A stretch of 64,000 nt of DNA, taken from Enterococcus caccae ATCC BAA-1240. Lineage in GTDB: Bacteria > Bacillota > Bacilli > Lactobacillales > Enterococcaceae. Within the stretch, counting starts at the first letter, position 1. Every line of letters begins with the position of its first letter. The translations under genes were made by a program, and so were the position numbers. The notes beneath the pieces were generated by a model. The model made no database searches and was not told the DNA's origin. It saw only the letters and a list, made by a program, of their open reading frames with translations. Shown one piece after another: positions 29,226 through 39,673 of this stretch. Location: positions 725,658 to 789,657 of the forward strand of contig NZ_KE136472.1 in the NCBI RefSeq assembly GCF_000407145.1, read 5' to 3'.

Positions 29226-32200
29226 ATGAAAAAAGTTTTAGTAGCAAATCGTGGAGAAATTGCAATTCGAATTTTCAGAGCCTGTACAGAGATGCACATC
29301 GGGACTGTGGCAATCTATGCAGCAGAAGATGAATACTCGGTTCATCGTTTTAAGGCTGATGAAGCATATTTAGTTGGTAAAGGAAAAAAACCAATTGAAG
29401 CTTATCTAGATATGGAAGATATCATCCGAATCGCTAAAAAATCTGGTGCGGATGCTATTCATCCAGGATATGGTTTTCTTTCTGAAAACTTGGAATTTGC
29501 ACGTCGTTGTGAAGAAGAAGGGCTTATTTTTGTAGGACCAACATTACATCATCTAGATATTTTTGGAGATAAAATCAAAGCGAAAGAAGCTGCAGTTGCT
29601 GCAGGAATCGCGTCAATACCTGGTTCTGATGGTCCTGTTGATACGGTTGAAAGTGTTTTAGAATTTGGTCGTACACATGGTTTTCCAATCATGATTAAAG
29701 CTGCTCTTGGTGGCGGTGGTCGTGGCATGCGAGTAGCTCATGATGAAAGAGAAGCTAGAGAAGGCTACGAGCGAGCAAAAAGTGAAGCTAAAGCAGCTTT
29801 TGGTTCTGATGAAGTCTATGTTGAAAAGTATATTTCTAATCCGAAACATATTGAAGTTCAAATTTTGGGAGATACACACGGAAATGTAATTCATCTATTT
29901 GAACGAGATTGTTCAGTTCAACGTCGCCATCAAAAAGTAGTAGAAGTAGCTCCTTGTATATCGATGAATGAAACAAAACGGAAAGAAATTTGTGAAGCAG
30001 CAGTTCAATTAATGAAACATGTTCAGTACGTAAATGCTGGAACAGTCGAATTTTTAGTTGAAGGCGACAATTTTTATTTTATTGAAGTCAATCCTCGTGT
30101 ACAAGTTGAGCATACCATCACTGAGATGATCACAGACATTGATATTGTCGTATCACAATTGCAAATAGCTCAAGGGCTTGATTTACACAAAGATATGAAA
30201 ATACCACGACAAGAGGAAATTACATTGAATGGCGCTGCAATTCAATGTCGAATCACAACAGAAGATCCATTGAATCACTTTATGCCAGATACGGGCAAGA
30301 TTGATACGTACCGTTCGCCAGGTGGTTTTGGGGTTCGATTAGATGTAGGGAATGCTTATTCAGGTGCAGTAGTAACACCGTACTTTGATTCACTTTTAGT
30401 AAAAGTTTGTACTCATGGGTTTACTTTTGAAAAAGCAATTCAAAAAATGGAGCGTAGCTTAAGAGAGTTTAGAATTCGTGGAGTGAAAACCAATATTCCT
30501 TTTCTACACAAAGTAATCGGTCATCCTGAATTCCAATCTGGGGAAGCAAAAACAACTTTTATCGATAATACGCCACAATTGTTTGAATTTCCCAAATTAA
30601 GAGATCGTGGCAATAAAACGATGAAATATATTGGTGAAGTTACCGTCAATGGTTTCCCAGGGATTGAAAAATCAACCAAAAAGTATTTCGATGCACCTCG
30701 TATTCCAACTGATTTAGAATTACGCAGTGAGTATGTGACTGCTAAAAATATTTTGGATAAAGATGGAGCGCAAGGGGTTATCGATTGGATTAAAAAACAA
30801 GAAAATGTTTTACTAACCGATACGACGTTCCGTGATGCACATCAAAGTTTGTTAGCAACACGCGTAAGAACACAAGATTTTAAAGAAATTGCCCGTTTAA
30901 CAGGCGAAGGATTGCCAGAATTGTTCTCTAGTGAAATGTGGGGAGGCGCAACATTTGATGTTGCATATCGTTTCTTAAATGAAGATCCTTGGCAAAGGCT
31001 ACGTAAAATCCGTAAATTGATGCCTAATACATTATTGCAAATGTTATTTAGAGGATCGAATGCAGTTGGCTATCAAAACTATTCTGATAATGTTATTGAA
31101 GAATTTATCAAAGAGTCAGCACGACAAGGTATTGATGTTTTCCGAATTTTTGATAGCTTAAACTGGCTTCCTCAAATGGAAAAAAGTATTCAAGCCGTTA
31201 GAGATACAGGTAAAATTGCGGAAGCTGCTATTTGCTACACGGGTGACATCAATGATCCTTCTAGAGCAAAATACAATATTGAGTATTACAAAAATATGAC
31301 CAAAGAGCTTGAAAAAATGGGTGCTCATATTATTGCGATTAAAGACATGGCCGGTTTACTAAAACCGCAAGCTGCTTATCGTTTAATAAGTGAACTGAAG
31401 GATACAACAGATTTACCGATTCACTTGCATACTCATGACACGAGCGGTAACGGTATTATCACTTATTCTGCTGCAACTAAAGCTGGAGTAGATATTGTGG
31501 ATGTGGCGACAAGTGCAATGAGTGGGGCCACAAGTCAGCCGAGCATGAGTAGCTTATACTACGCTTTAGTTAATGGCGAGCGTACGCCAGACATCAACAT
31601 TGATAATACACAAAAAATCAACCATTATTGGGAAGATGTTCGTATGTATTATCAAGCATTTGAAAATGGTCTGAATGCACCTCAAACAGAAGTTTATATG
31701 CATGAAATGCCAGGTGGTCAATATTCAAACCTACAACAGCAAGCAAAAGCAGTAGGTTTAGGACATCAATGGGATGATATCAAAAAAATGTATCATACCG
31801 TTAATTTAATGTTTGGTGATATCGTAAAAGTGACTCCTTCTTCAAAAGTTGTGGGAGATATGGCTTTGTTTATGGTTCAAAATAATTTAACAGAAGAAGA
31901 TATCTATGAAAATGGAGAAGAATTAAGTTTCCCAGAATCAGTTGTTACCTTCTTCCAAGGAGACTTAGGTCAACCAGTCGGTGGATTTCCTAAAGACTTA
32001 CAACGAATTATTTTGAAAGGCCGCCCAGCTTTCACAGAAAGACCTGGTAGCTTAGCTGCACCGATTAATTTTGAGAAAGTTAAAGCTGAATTAGCTGAAA
32101 AAATCGGTTATGAACCAAAATTAGAAGAAATATTGAGCTACTTAATGTATCCTCAGGTATTCTTGGATTACCGGACCTCTTATCAAAACTTTGGTGATGT

Positions 32201-32654
32201 GACATTGTTAGATACACCAACATTCTTCCAAGGTATTCGCCAAGGGGAGTCTGTAGAAGTGCAAATCGAAAAAGGTAAGACGTTAATCATTCGATTAGAT
32301 GAAGTTGGTGACCCTGATATTGAAGGAAATCGTGTATTATTCTTTAACCTAAATGGTCAACGTCGAGAAATCGTGATTAAAGATACGTCTATCAAGTCCT
32401 CTGTTCAAGCAAAACGTAAAGCTGAACCAACGAATAAGGAGCAAATTGGTGCAACGATGTCCGGCTCTGTTCTCCAAGTCTTAGTGAACAAAGGAGATAA
32501 AGTTAAGAAAGGCGATGCATTGTTAGTAACAGAAGCTATGAAGATGGAAACAACGATCGAAGCTCGTTTCGATGGTATTGTTGAACACATTTATGTTTTT
32601 GAAGATGAACCGATCAGCTCTGGAGATTTATTGATCGAAATCAAAGAAAATTAA
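29226..32654 (+). CDS. pyc: Pyruvate carboxylase
   Basis: Biotin enzyme that carboxylates pyruvate to oxaloacetate, feeding aspartate synthesis. The 1142 residues contain biotin carboxylase (1-450; ALGGGGRGMRVAH near 160, EVNPRVQVEHT near 288), the carboxyltransferase domain with TTFRDAHQSLLATR near 535 and metal-binding HLHTHDTSG near 735, the tetramerisation/PC domain, and a C-terminal biotinyl domain with EAMKMET, biotin Lys near residue 1106. The full-length single-chain form is normal for Firmicutes. The start follows TAGGAGTG. Confidence 0.97.
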   Translation: MKKVLVANRGEIAIRIFRACTEMHIGTVAIYAAEDEYSVHRFKADEAYLVGKGKKPIEAYLDMEDIIRIAKKSGADAIHPGYGFLSENLEFARRCEEEGLIFVGPTLHHLDIFGDKIKAKEAAVAAGIASIPGSDGPVDTVESVLEFGRTHGFPIMIKAALGGGGRGMRVAHDEREAREGYERAKSEAKAAFGSDEVYVEKYISNPKHIEVQILGDTHGNVIHLFERDCSVQRRHQKVVEVAPCISMNETKRKEICEAAVQLMKHVQYVNAGTVEFLVEGDNFYFIEVNPRVQVEHTITEMITDIDIVVSQLQIAQGLDLHKDMKIPRQEEITLNGAAIQCRITTEDPLNHFMPDTGKIDTYRSPGGFGVRLDVGNAYSGAVVTPYFDSLLVKVCTHGFTFEKAIQKMERSLREFRIRGVKTNIPFLHKVIGHPEFQSGEAKTTFIDNTPQLFEFPKLRDRGNKTMKYIGEVTVNGFPGIEKSTKKYFDAPRIPTDLELRSEYVTAKNILDKDGAQGVIDWIKKQENVLLTDTTFRDAHQSLLATRVRTQDFKEIARLTGEGLPELFSSEMWGGATFDVAYRFLNEDPWQRLRKIRKLMPNTLLQMLFRGSNAVGYQNYSDNVIEEFIKESARQGIDVFRIFDSLNWLPQMEKSIQAVRDTGKIAEAAICYTGDINDPSRAKYNIEYYKNMTKELEKMGAHIIAIKDMAGLLKPQAAYRLISELKDTTDLPIHLHTHDTSGNGIITYSAATKAGVDIVDVATSAMSGATSQPSMSSLYYALVNGERTPDINIDNTQKINHYWEDVRMYYQAFENGLNAPQTEVYMHEMPGGQYSNLQQQAKAVGLGHQWDDIKKMYHTVNLMFGDIVKVTPSSKVVGDMALFMVQNNLTEEDIYENGEELSFPESVVTFFQGDLGQPVGGFPKDLQRIILKGRPAFTERPGSLAAPINFEKVKAELAEKIGYEPKLEEILSYLMYPQVFLDYRTSYQNFGDVTLLDTPTFFQGIRQGESVEVQIEKGKTLIIRLDEVGDPDIEGNRVLFFNLNGQRREIVIKDTSIKSSVQAKRKAEPTNKEQIGATMSGSVLQVLVNKGDKVKKGDALLVTEAMKMETTIEARFDGIVEHIYVFEDEPISSGDLLIEIKEN

Positions 32655-32671
32655 GAAAAGTGGGGAGAAAA

Positions 32672-33793
32672 ATGAAACGATTTTTAGCTTTCGTAGGCGT
32701 CTTCTTTATAGTCTTGATTGCCGGCTATTTACAACCCGTTTTTTTCCCTGCTGAAAAAGTGCAGCAAGAAGCAGATCGTGGGAGCGCAACGGTCTCCCAC
32801 ACTGCTTTACCTTATGAAGAAATTTCAACATCTGGTTATGCTGCGTACATAGGCAAAAAAGCAACAGATTTTGTAACAGATTTTGGGGAACCTATTGAAA
32901 AACAAAAAAGTGGTACAGGATATGAGCTATGGATTTACGGGGAAAAAGATGCCGATTACTTAGAGTTGAATATTGTAAATGAGGACATAGCTGTGATCAA
33001 GGCTTTTAATAACTCCAAAGAAGTAACCCCTTTTTCAATTGGAATGAAGTTGTCGGATGTATCAGAATTAATGACTATCTATTCCAATTTTGCATTTACA
33101 TATAAAGAAAATAAGTATGATATCGAATTAATGGAAGAAGATATGAATTATCGCCCACTGATTGCATTTGATAATAAGACTTTTGCAATCTTATTTTTCA
33201 ATCATGGAACGGGTAGACTTTCAGCTGTGACCTATTTAAATAAGGAAACGCTGTTGACCTTAATGCCCTATCAATTACTAGAAGGTGAAGTCATTCCTTT
33301 CTCAACCATAGAACAATCAACTGGTTTTGATGCAGTAAAGAGCAACCAAGTGATTCGAACAATCAATTTACTGAAACTAAAAGAAGGATTGCCAACGTAC
33401 CATGTGAATACGGAGAGTCAAAAGAATGCTCAAAAGCTTTTTGAAACGTTAACAAAAAATCAAAAAAATATTCTTTCGTCAGAGCGAGCTGAAACATGGC
33501 AGTTTAGCAAAGAACAAATGACGGCAGCTGCTATTTTTACGCTGACAAATGATGAATATCAAAAATTATTAAAAGTTGGTCAATTAGATAAAAAGAAAGC
33601 AACAGGCATGTTTACAGAACCTGTTTATGACCCAACGATTACAGTGCTTTCTTGGTTTTCTGATTCATTGTATCATTCTAGATTTGCTCATCAGGAAAAT
33701 GAAAACATCGGCGTTGCGTTCTCTAAAGCAAGTGTGTTAGTCTTATTACAAGAAACTGAGAAAGAAATATCTCAAACAGAGGAAAGTGAATAA
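32672..33793 (+). CDS. Secreted or membrane-anchored CAP-associated-domain protein (YlbC-like)
   Basis: A 373-residue protein with an N-terminal signal anchor (RFLAFVGVFFIVLIAGYLQPVF shortened here: hydrophobic residues about 4-25), a central CAP-associated N-terminal domain (about 50-190; KKATDFVTDFGEPIEK, YELWIYG) and a C-terminal CAP/SCP-like region that seems divergent. The Bacillus counterpart would be YlbC, which likewise lies upstream of ylbF. Function unknown; extracytoplasmic location inferred. ATG at 32672 with GGGGAG. ylbF starts 2 bases after the stop, so they are co-transcribed. Confidence 0.75.
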   Translation: MKRFLAFVGVFFIVLIAGYLQPVFFPAEKVQQEADRGSATVSHTALPYEEISTSGYAAYIGKKATDFVTDFGEPIEKQKSGTGYELWIYGEKDADYLELNIVNEDIAVIKAFNNSKEVTPFSIGMKLSDVSELMTIYSNFAFTYKENKYDIELMEEDMNYRPLIAFDNKTFAILFFNHGTGRLSAVTYLNKETLLTLMPYQLLEGEVIPFSTIEQSTGFDAVKSNQVIRTINLLKLKEGLPTYHVNTESQKNAQKLFETLTKNQKNILSSERAETWQFSKEQMTAAAIFTLTNDEYQKLLKVGQLDKKKATGMFTEPVYDPTITVLSWFSDSLYHSRFAHQENENIGVAFSKASVLVLLQETEKEISQTEESE

Positions 33794-33795
33794 GT

Positions 33796-34227
33796 ATGAT
33801 AGTGACAGAAAAACTTTTTGAAATAGAAGATCAGACAGAAAAACTTATCCAAGCTATTCTAGCGAGTAAAAGCTTTGAATCCTATAAAATAAATCGTCAA
33901 GCAATGTATGAGTCAAATGAGGTTCAGAAAAAGCAGAAAGAATTTTTAGATGCTAAAGATTCATTTGAACGTATTGAAGCATATGGGAACCATGCTCCGG
34001 ATTTTCGAACCAAACAACGAGCGGTACGTAAAGCAAAAAGAGCGTTGGATCTGAGTGAGGAAGTAGCTGAATTTCGATTTTCTGAAACAGAGATTCAAAC
34101 AGTTTTGGATCTGGTAGGAATGGCAGTAGCGAAAACAATTTCAGATGATATTAAAGTAGATGCTGGAAATCCTTTCTTTGAGAAAGGAAAACATTCAGGG
34201 TGTGGAGGTAGTTGTCATGCAAGTTGA
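33796..34227 (+). CDS. ylbF: YlbF family regulator (RNase Y-specificity / Y-complex component)
   Basis: A 143-residue helical protein of the YlbF/YmcA family. In Bacillus, YlbF, YmcA and YaaT form a complex that binds iron-sulfur clusters and modulates RNase Y processing. The C-terminus ends in a cysteine motif CGGSC (near residues 137-141) preceded by a His, consistent with cluster binding. ATG at 33796 follows the YlbC-like gene closely. The 3' end overlaps ylbG by 11 bases. In this non-sporulating organism, a role in mRNA processing or competence is more likely than one in sporulation. Confidence 0.88.
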   Translation: MIVTEKLFEIEDQTEKLIQAILASKSFESYKINRQAMYESNEVQKKQKEFLDAKDSFERIEAYGNHAPDFRTKQRAVRKAKRALDLSEEVAEFRFSETEIQTVLDLVGMAVAKTISDDIKVDAGNPFFEKGKHSGCGGSCHAS

Positions 34228-34567
34228 TCAAGAAAAAGAATTTGTCATCCAAAAGCGACGTTGTTTAGTTGTTTGGGTTTATAGTCTGAAGCAATTAAAA
34301 ACACTGAAACGTTTTGGATTAATTCACTACGTTTCTCGTCGAATGAAGTATGTTGTTCTTTATATGAATGAAGAAGCTATTGAAAGCTCAGAAACGAAAA
34401 TCAATGGTTTACATTTTGTCCGTAAAGTAGAACGATCTTATCGTCCGGATGTAGAGATGAATTTTGCAGAGAAAATCGGTACAAAAGCTGCATATCAGTA
34501 TGAAAAAGAAGAAGGATTTGAAGTTGAAGAATTAAGCACTCAGATTCGTTTAGCTGAAAATGTGTAA
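34217..34567 (+). CDS. ylbG: YlbG family protein (DUF2129)
   Basis: A 116-residue cytosolic protein with the DUF2129 pattern: KRRCLVVWVYSLKQLKTLKRFGLIHYVSRRMKYVVLYMN is the conserved core (cited in part). Function unknown. The ATG at 34217 lies inside the end of ylbF behind GGAGG; a longer frame from 34160 overlaps ylbF further and is rejected. The gene order ylbF-ylbG-rsmD-coaD-ylbL is conserved in Bacilli. A terminator follows. Confidence 0.85.
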   Translation: MQVDQEKEFVIQKRRCLVVWVYSLKQLKTLKRFGLIHYVSRRMKYVVLYMNEEAIESSETKINGLHFVRKVERSYRPDVEMNFAEKIGTKAAYQYEKEEGFEVEELSTQIRLAENV

Positions 34568-34572
34568 AATTG

Positions 34573-34616
34573 AGATGGAAAATGTGAACGACCTTCAAAC
34601 ATTTTTCATCTTTTTT
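34573..34616 (+). terminator. Terminator after ylbG
   Basis: Thirteen-position stem with one mismatch (34573-34585, 34599-34611) and a T run, 6 bases after the stop. Confidence 0.8.
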
Positions 34617-34675
34617 CTGTATAATTGATGTACGATTAAAAGCGATTGAATGATTAAGTAAAGGGGCACAAACAG

Positions 34676-36786
<2,111 letters not shown>

Positions 36787-36792
36787 AAAAAT

Positions 36793-36844
36793 AAGGCTTG
36801 AGCAATTGATTAGAATTAAATCTGATCAAGCGCTCAAGCCTTTC
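36793..36844. terminator. Long hairpin between ylbL and the convergent PH-like gene
   Basis: Outer stem AAGGCTTGAGC/GCTCAAGCCTT (36793-36803, 36832-36842) is continued by an inner TTGATTAGA/TCTGATCAA stem. The T run is short, and A-rich sequence on the left gives a T run on the minus strand, so it may act in both directions. Confidence 0.75.
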
Positions 36845-36870
36845 TATGTTTTAGCTAAACGAATAGGTTT

Positions 36871-37692
36871 TTAATGCAAGAAAGTAAAAATGGTTCTATT
36901 TACGAGGATTGCTGTAGAGAGGTCAAATACATATTTTAATGGCCCAATATGTAAAAAACCTCCTAGAGCAAATAATAAAAGAATAAGGATAACGAGGACA
37001 TTAAAAAAGTAATACGTAAGTCGATAAGCTAACACTGGATTATTAACGATTCTATCAAATCTGCGTTCACGGTAAATCTTTTTTGTGACTAGAATATTTT
37101 GTAGTGCTGGGATTTCCAGTAGTTGCCGTTTTAAAATATCAGCATCTCGTTGGCTGAGCAATTCTGAAAAAATATGATCTTGTGATTCAAAGTCAAAGGT
37201 ATAGGTGTAAAGGGCAACTCGTTTTGGTGGGAAAGAAGTATCCCAATCAAAATAAGACATTTTGTTTTCTTTGAGTGTGATTGCTTTAATTGTTGTATAT
37301 GGATAGCTAAAAAAGGTTCTTTGGTCTAAAAATTCTATAATTGTTGTAAAGATCATTCGTTGGTTCGTAAAAATCAGGATTCTATTTCCTCTAAGATCCT
37401 TGAAATTCTTCACATATGCTTTTGCTTCTTCTGTTTCAGGATGATACATTCCCAGTAAGCCAAGACCCACGACAGAAGCATTTTGACCATCCGTTGTCAT
37501 TGGTAAATAAGCATAGATTTTTTCTCCAACTTCAAGATAGGGGTTCATTTTTTCTATAAAGTCTTGTAAAAAAATATACATCTTTGTTTGGTTGAACAAA
37601 TTGCTTTTTTGTTGTGTATTCAATTCGCTCTTTGTGTTGTTTGTGATTTCTTTGTTGATTTGGTTAATAACCTTTTTGAATGGATTGACCAT
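36871..37692 (-). CDS. Membrane protein with PH-like domain, encoded next to a sigma factor
   Basis: A 273-residue protein. The central part (about 95-150: NRILIFTNQRMIFTTIIEFLDQ and the YPYTTIKAITLKENKM strand pattern) resembles bacterial PH-like domains (bPH_3 type); two hydrophobic segments lie at about 223-242 and 250-268. The N-terminus is charged and predicted cytosolic. It begins 37 bases after the sigma-factor gene on the same strand, with AAGGAGG upstream, so the two form one operon. Whether it is an anti-sigma factor, a target of the sigma factor or unrelated cannot be told; no classical zinc anti-sigma motif is visible. Confidence 0.6.
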   Translation of the reverse strand: MVNPFKKVINQINKEITNNTKSELNTQQKSNLFNQTKMYIFLQDFIEKMNPYLEVGEKIYAYLPMTTDGQNASVVGLGLLGMYHPETEEAKAYVKNFKDLRGNRILIFTNQRMIFTTIIEFLDQRTFFSYPYTTIKAITLKENKMSYFDWDTSFPPKRVALYTYTFDFESQDHIFSELLSQRDADILKRQLLEIPALQNILVTKKIYRERRFDRIVNNPVLAYRLTYYFFNVLVILILLLFALGGFLHIGPLKYVFDLSTAILVNRTIFTFLH

Positions 37693-37729
37693 GAAAATTC
37701 CTCCTTGTTAAAAAATAATAGTCATTTGC

Positions 37730-38254
37730 TTACAAACTTGGATCAAACAACTCTTTGATTCTTTTCCTGCCTCGAGACAGATGATTATAAACTTGTGTAA
37801 CGTCCATTTTTAATTCTTTAGCAATTTCATTAGGTGTATCTTGATAATAATAATATTTGAGAAAAATCAGCTGATCTTCTTCTGTTAAGTTTTTTAATAA
37901 ATCTAAGAAGTTTTCTTTTTCAAAATAGTCATCTACCAGGGGACTTTCAGGTACTTGATTCATAGGAATAATGTTTTGTTCACGAATAATGGCTCTTTTT
38001 TTATCTAGGCAAATATTTCGTGTGATCGTTAAACTCCATGTTTTTAAACTACTCTTTTTGGCATCATAACTAGCAATGCTTTTCCAAATACGGTAAAACA
38101 CCTCATTTTCTGCTTCTTTCTGATAAGTTATTTCTTCCGAATGATTTAGAATGGCTCGGATGCATTTAACAATATCAGTGCCTAAAAGATCAATAAATTT
38201 TTCTAAACCTAAAAAATCTTGCTTTTTCAACAACTCTACAATTTCCTGCTCCAT
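37730..38254 (-). CDS. Sigma-70 family (ECF-like) RNA polymerase sigma factor
   Basis: A 174-residue sigma factor with only regions 2 and 4. Region 2 covers about 25-95 (AENEVFYRIWKSIASYD, SLKTWSLTITRNICLDKKR), and region 4 about 120-168 (LTEEDQLIFLKYYYYQDTPNEIAKEL and the recognition helix VTQVYNHLSRGRKRIKEL). That is the ECF layout. The ATG at 38254 follows AAGAAGGTGAT. A sigma-A-like TATAAT lies upstream (38276-38281 on the minus strand); no ECF-type autoregulatory promoter is evident. The cognate promoter set is unknown. Confidence 0.85.
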   Translation of the reverse strand: MEQEIVELLKKQDFLGLEKFIDLLGTDIVKCIRAILNHSEEITYQKEAENEVFYRIWKSIASYDAKKSSLKTWSLTITRNICLDKKRAIIREQNIIPMNQVPESPLVDDYFEKENFLDLLKNLTEEDQLIFLKYYYYQDTPNEIAKELKMDVTQVYNHLSRGRKRIKELFDPSL

Positions 38255-38353
38255 CTTTTATCACCTTCTTACCCTATTATACGAAGATTTTTTTTGTTTT
38301 CTATCATGAAATAGCAAAAATAATACGTATATTTATTTTGAAGGAGGGAAAGT

Positions 38354-38980
38354 ATGGATTATCGTGTGTTGTTAAAAAAATATAAACAATATCTGATCGG
38401 TATTATAGCTTTAGTAATCGGGATCAGTGGGGGAATTTTCTATACTATCGTTAACGCTAGAGAAAGCAAATCACCAGAAGAAGAATTAGTTATGACATCG
38501 ATCAGTTCATCTGATCACTTGAAAAGTGAAACGAACTCACAGCAATTATACGTGGATATAAAGGGCGCTGTGAAGAAACCTGGAATGTATGAAGGATCTG
38601 AGGATATGCGTGTCTGGGATGCTGTGATGCTTGCTGGTGGGGTAACGGATGATGCTGATACAAAACAAGTTAATTTTTCTGAACGTATCCTGGATCAAAT
38701 GGTAATCTATGTGCCACAGGTAGGAGAAGAGACCCAGTTAGACAACAGAAGCAGTGATACCAAAGAAACGCAAAACAAAGGTACGAGTAAGGTCAATCTT
38801 AATCAAGCAAATGAGACTGAATTACAAACTTTACCGAGTGTTGGTCAAAAAAAAGCACAAGAAATTATTCGCTATCGAGAAGAAAATGGTGGCTTTAAAA
38901 AAATTGAAGACCTCAAAAATATTTCTGGATTCGGTGAAAAAACGTTTGAAAAATTAAAAGATTCGATTACTGTGGCTTAG
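38354..38980 (+). CDS. comEA: Competence DNA receptor ComEA
   Basis: Membrane-anchored double-stranded DNA receptor for transformation. The 208 residues have an N-terminal anchor (about 12-32), a SLBB-like domain (about 65-122; LYVDIKGAVKKPGMY, DAVMLAGG), a linker and a C-terminal double helix-hairpin-helix domain (KVNLNQANETELQTLPSVG, GGFKKIEDLKNISGFGEKT). ATG behind GAAGGAGGG. It is divergent from the sigma-factor gene. Two elements close to the streptococcal cin-box TACGAATA (7 of 8 each) lie at 38280-38287 and 38324-38331. Confidence 0.94.
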   Translation: MDYRVLLKKYKQYLIGIIALVIGISGGIFYTIVNARESKSPEEELVMTSISSSDHLKSETNSQQLYVDIKGAVKKPGMYEGSEDMRVWDAVMLAGGVTDDADTKQVNFSERILDQMVIYVPQVGEETQLDNRSSDTKETQNKGTSKVNLNQANETELQTLPSVGQKKAQEIIRYREENGGFKKIEDLKNISGFGEKTFEKLKDSITVA

Positions 38981-39035
38981 TTACCGACCCACAAAGGGTA
39001 AAACAAACTATTTTACAAATATCTTGTGTAGGTTC

Positions 39036-39064
39036 TTGACGAGACTTTTTCTATAATTTACTAT
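39036..39064 (+). promoter_or_regulatory. Possible promoter of comEB
   Basis: TTGACG (39036-39041), 17 bases, TACTAT (39059-39064). It would let comEB be expressed apart from comEA, from which it is separated by 158 bases. Confidence 0.5.
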
Positions 39065-39138
39065 TTGTATATCCTACTATAAAATTGAAAATCAGCAGAG
39101 ATAAGGTTAAAAATAAACTAAACAAAAAGGAGCAAAAT

Positions 39139-39648
39139 ATGACATTAGAACGAATTCCTTGGGATCAATATTTTATGGCTCAAAGCGTACTGTTATCTTT
39201 AAGAAGTACTTGCACACGATTGGAAGTTGGTGCAACAATTGTCAGAGACAAGCGAATTATTGCAGGAGGTTATAATGGTTCAGTGAGTGGTGATGTTCAT
39301 TGTATTGATGATGGCTGTTACATTGTAGATGGGCATTGTGTGCGAACGATTCACGCTGAAATGAATGCGGTCTTGCAATGTGCAAAATTTGGCATCCCTA
39401 CAGATGGTGCTGAAATTTATGTGACTCATTTTCCTTGCTTACAGTGCACTAAGATGATTTTACAAGCAGGCATTAAAAAAATTCATTATTTAAAAGATTA
39501 TCGAAATGATGAATACGCAATGGCTTTGATCAAACAAGTAGGCGCTACAGTAGATCAAGTCACCTTATCGAAAAAATATTTTGCTGAATTACAATTAGGA
39601 GAAGAAGAGCTCGCTTCAGTGGAAGAAGCACCTCAAGCGGATAAATAA
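39139..39648 (+). CDS. comEB: ComE operon protein 2, dCMP deaminase-type
   Basis: Zinc-dependent cytidine/deoxycytidylate deaminase family member of 169 residues. The zinc site is visible as HAEMNAVLQC (proton-shuttle Glu) near 73 and PCLQCTKM near 100. It is named from its place between comEA and comEC; transformation does not need its Bacillus counterpart, and a role in dUMP supply for thymidylate is likely. ATG at 39139 with AAAAAGGAG. It has a promoter candidate of its own. Confidence 0.92.
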   Translation: MTLERIPWDQYFMAQSVLLSLRSTCTRLEVGATIVRDKRIIAGGYNGSVSGDVHCIDDGCYIVDGHCVRTIHAEMNAVLQCAKFGIPTDGAEIYVTHFPCLQCTKMILQAGIKKIHYLKDYRNDEYAMALIKQVGATVDQVTLSKKYFAELQLGEEELASVEEAPQADK

Positions 39649-39673
39649 TTACTGGGTTTTTCCAGTATTAGTA

